A stretch of DNA of 64,000 nt from Paenibacillus monticola (lineage in GTDB: Bacteria; Bacillota; Bacilli; Paenibacillales; Paenibacillaceae), in the NCBI RefSeq assembly GCF_009664975.1, contig NZ_WJXB01000004.1, positions 372,001-436,000 on the forward strand. Reading direction: 5' to 3'. A program made the position numbers and the translations under genes. Every line of letters starts with the position of its first letter. Positions within the stretch are counted from its first letter, which is position 1. The notes beneath the pieces were generated by a model that was given only the letters and a program-made list of their open reading frames with translations, did not search any database and had not been told where the DNA came from. Positions 62,538-64,000 of this stretch are shown here, piece after piece.

Positions 62538-63473
62538 GTGGGAAAGAGAGTGAGATACAACGTGTACTCCATCAAACAGGTCGTTGAAATGCTGGATATT
62601 CCATCGGTTACGTTAAGAGCCTGGGAAAGCAGGTATCAGGCGGTGACGCCGGAGCGAACCGAGTCCGGATATAGGCTATACAGCCGTGATAATGTGGAGG
62701 ATTTGCGCTGGTTGAAGGATCAGATCGAGCAACAAGGCATCAGTATCTCGCATGCGGTTCGATTGTTGAAGGTGCAGAAGGAGAAACATCTAGAGGATAA
62801 TGTGGTCATTAGTGGAACTCCGGAGGATGCCTTTGAGAAGATGAAAGAGCAAATTTATACTGCGCTGCATGAATTTCAAGGGGAGCGGGCCAATGCGTTA
62901 ATTGATTTTGGTTTCTCTATGTATGGTTACGAAGCTATGTTCCATCAGGTATTGGTGCCTGTTCTAATCAAGGTCGGGGATGCATGGGAAGTGGGCAAGG
63001 CGACTGTAGCGCAGGAGCATTATATGACACATATGATTTCTAATCGATTTTATCAATTTTTCAACGTCTTTCCCGTTTATGCGCATTTGCCAAAGGTGCT
63101 GGCGTTTTGTCCGGCTGGTGAGCATCATCAGGTTGGATTACTGTTATTTTCACTCTTTTTACGGAAGAATGGAGTGGAGGTTATCTATCTCGGTGCCAAT
63201 ACGCCTGAGGAAGGTATCTTGTCGATACTAGAGCAGCAAAAGCGTATTGGAGCGATCTGTCTGTCAGTTACTGATAAAGCGCTAATTCCATACTGTGAGG
63301 GGCTAATCCAGCATCTAAAAGGGGCTTGTCCAGAAGCGGAGTTCATCGTGGGTGGTAAAGCGTACGAAGCTTTCCCCAATTCGGTCGGTGCGCGTTTCAT
63401 TATGAATGAGCCGCCTGAGCAGTGGCAATCATGGTTTGATAAAATGTTTATTGGCATGAAGAGCAAGATTTAA
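62538..63473 (+). CDS. CarH/LitR-like MerR regulator with B12-binding photoreceptor domain
   Basis: A 311-residue protein: MerR-type winged HTH (residues 8-75, YSIKQVVEMLDIPSVTLRAWESRY with TESGYRLYSRDNVEDL), a four-helix cap (about 95-180) and a cobalamin-binding Rossmann domain (about 185-305). The cap holds W150 and E160-H161 with the W-x9-E-H spacing of CarH, and the B12 motif appears as E195-x-H197-x-x-G200. Such proteins hold adenosylcobalamin in the dark as DNA-binding tetramers and fall apart in light. The downstream gene is a carotenoid desaturase with the same operator array. The start is uncertain: GTG at 62538 (weak ribosome binding site), 62550 or 62559. Confidence 0.85.
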   Translation: MGKRVRYNVYSIKQVVEMLDIPSVTLRAWESRYQAVTPERTESGYRLYSRDNVEDLRWLKDQIEQQGISISHAVRLLKVQKEKHLEDNVVISGTPEDAFEKMKEQIYTALHEFQGERANALIDFGFSMYGYEAMFHQVLVPVLIKVGDAWEVGKATVAQEHYMTHMISNRFYQFFNVFPVYAHLPKVLAFCPAGEHHQVGLLLFSLFLRKNGVEVIYLGANTPEEGILSILEQQKRIGAICLSVTDKALIPYCEGLIQHLKGACPEAEFIVGGKAYEAFPNSVGARFIMNEPPEQWQSWFDKMFIGMKSKI

Positions 63474-63504
63474 GGCCAACTAGCGTTGCTGAAAAGGAAA
63501 TGTA

Positions 63505-63549
63505 GAGTCCGTTGCGTCACTTATTAGTGATGCTAGGGGCTCTTTTTTT
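63505..63549 (+). terminator. Terminator of the CarH-like gene
   Basis: GAGTCC-GTT-GCGTCAC pairs with GTGATGC-TA-GGGGCTC around TTATTA, followed by a T7 run. Confidence 0.8.
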
Positions 63550-63655
63550 GAATCTAAATATAGATTATTAAACTGGGACATCTATCCTATTGGAATAGTA
63601 AAAACTAGCTATATTGGCCTCTGGCTTCGCTGAATGAGATAGCTATAGTTGGTCA

Positions 63656-63710
63656 TTTACATAAGTATTTAATAATTGTATAATGTTTGTAAAGAACTTG
63701 TATAATGTTT
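63656..63710 (+). promoter_or_regulatory. crt promoter with 3x11-bp CarH-type operator
   Basis: TTTACA (63656-63661), 17 nt, TATAAT (63679-63684). Three tandem 11-mers overlap it: TTGTATAATGT (63676), TTGTAAAGAAC (63687) and TTGTATAATGT (63698). The array matches that at 62477-62511 at 29 of 35 positions, with the -10 hexamer in the same register. Confidence 0.8.
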
Positions 63711-63740
63711 AGAGATTGTGGGATTTGAGGGGGAGTAGGC

Positions 63741-64000
63741 TTGATCAGTACAAAGAGTGCCGCAAAGGTTGCTGTTGTCGGAGCTGGGCCAGGTGGACTT
63801 GCCGCCGCTATGCTGCTTGCTGCAGAAGGATATCATGTTGAAGTTTATGAGAAGCAGGAGGTAGTTGGCGGGCGTTCGGGAGAGCTTCGACTTGGGAAGT
63901 ATACCTTTGACCGCGGCGCAACTTTTCTGATGATGCCACACCTGCTGAGAGAGTTGTTTACCTCTGCAGGCCGCTCTATAGATGATTACGTTTCCTTGAA
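63741..64000 (+). CDS. Phytoene/diapophytoene desaturase family protein, N-terminal part (cut by window edge)
   Basis: The frame is open from TTG at 63741, which follows GAGGGGGAG at 6 nt, to the end of the window (86 residues). The start is the FAD-binding fold VAVVGAGPGGLAAAMLLAAEG with the E of VEVYEKQEVVGGRSG, followed by YTFDRGATFLMMP, a sequence typical of CrtI/CrtN desaturases and related CrtP-type oxidases. The family removes hydrogens from phytoene or diapophytoene to make coloured carotenoids. Which member it is cannot be decided from 86 residues. The promoter carries the CarH-type repeats, implying light induction. Confidence 0.85.
   Translation, partial: MISTKSAAKVAVVGAGPGGLAAAMLLAAEGYHVEVYEKQEVVGGRSGELRLGKYTFDRGATFLMMPHLLRELFTSAGRSIDDYVSL

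Noticed and set aside
1..64000. CRISPR arrays, prophage, transposases, tRNA and rRNA genes
   Set aside because: Looked for throughout by eye; no regularly spaced repeats beyond the 11-bp operators, no integrase or transposase frames and no recognisable tRNA cloverleaf were noticed.

Overview
The window looks like an ordinary chromosomal segment of a Paenibacillus-type Firmicute. Supporting signs are AGGAGG-like ribosome binding sites in front of most genes, frequent GTG/TTG starts, a lipoteichoic-acid-synthase-like protein, a Spo0E-type phosphatase, LrgAB, a PerR-like regulator, SwrC-type RND efflux, a bacterial GlnRS, and a receptor-peptide quorum-sensing pair of the kind described in Paenibacillus. 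I see no tRNA, rRNA, CRISPR array, prophage or intact insertion sequence. 53 coding regions are called. The first (a chemotaxis receptor) and the last (a carotenoid desaturase-like enzyme) are cut by the window edges.

Layout. 1-9.6 kb: partial chemoreceptor, MarR regulator, LTA-synthase-like sulfatase, a DinG-like Fe-S helicase fused to a RecB-type nuclease domain, a Gfo/Idh/MocA dehydrogenase, lrgAB with a divergent LysR regulator, and a Spo0E-like gene. 9.6-11.2 kb: a self-contained HTH-TPR receptor plus 42-residue secreted-peptide module with its own promoter, palindromic operator and terminator; the peptide gene overlaps the end of the receptor gene. 11.3-18.1 kb: a MarR-ABC-ABC operon encoding a heterodimeric exporter with one degenerate ATP site, then an MMPL transporter. 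18-30 kb: IsdG-like heme oxygenase, SDR, membrane diguanylate cyclase, PerR-like regulator, chemoreceptor, HemD-like protein, ThuA-like protein, phasin-like protein with a UbiB kinase, and a DEAD-box helicase with a long Gly/Ser/Arg tail. 30-47 kb: a redox and one-carbon region with VanY-like peptidase, luciferase-like oxidoreductase, glutathione peroxidase, fhs, NADH oxidase, formate/nitrite channel, molybdopterin oxidoreductase, MFS, GNAT and MOSC proteins, glnS and mobA. 47-62 kb: an ABC exporter overlapping a two-component system, TetR, MocR and LysE genes, a TorD chaperone, an RND pump with its TetR regulator, and two phospholipase D family enzymes. 62.3-64 kb: a CarH/LitR-like MerR-B12 photoreceptor gene followed by a crt gene.

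How the genes work together. Formate handling recurs: a formate/nitrite channel, formate-THF ligase and a formate-dehydrogenase-like molybdoenzyme lie within 7 kb, with MobA and TorD (cofactor and maturation functions) further along. The nox and focA promoters carry TGTGA-N6-TCACA-type boxes, in a repressor position in one and at about -41.5 in the other, which suggests Rex and/or Fnr control. 

The strongest regulatory find is a 35-bp element of three tandem 11-bp repeats, present with 29/35 identity over the -10 region of both the CarH-like gene and the crt gene. It implies a B12-dependent light-controlled carotenoid regulon. The other standout is the receptor-peptide pair at 9.6-11.1 kb. 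All functional assignments come from reading motifs by eye; no database search was run.
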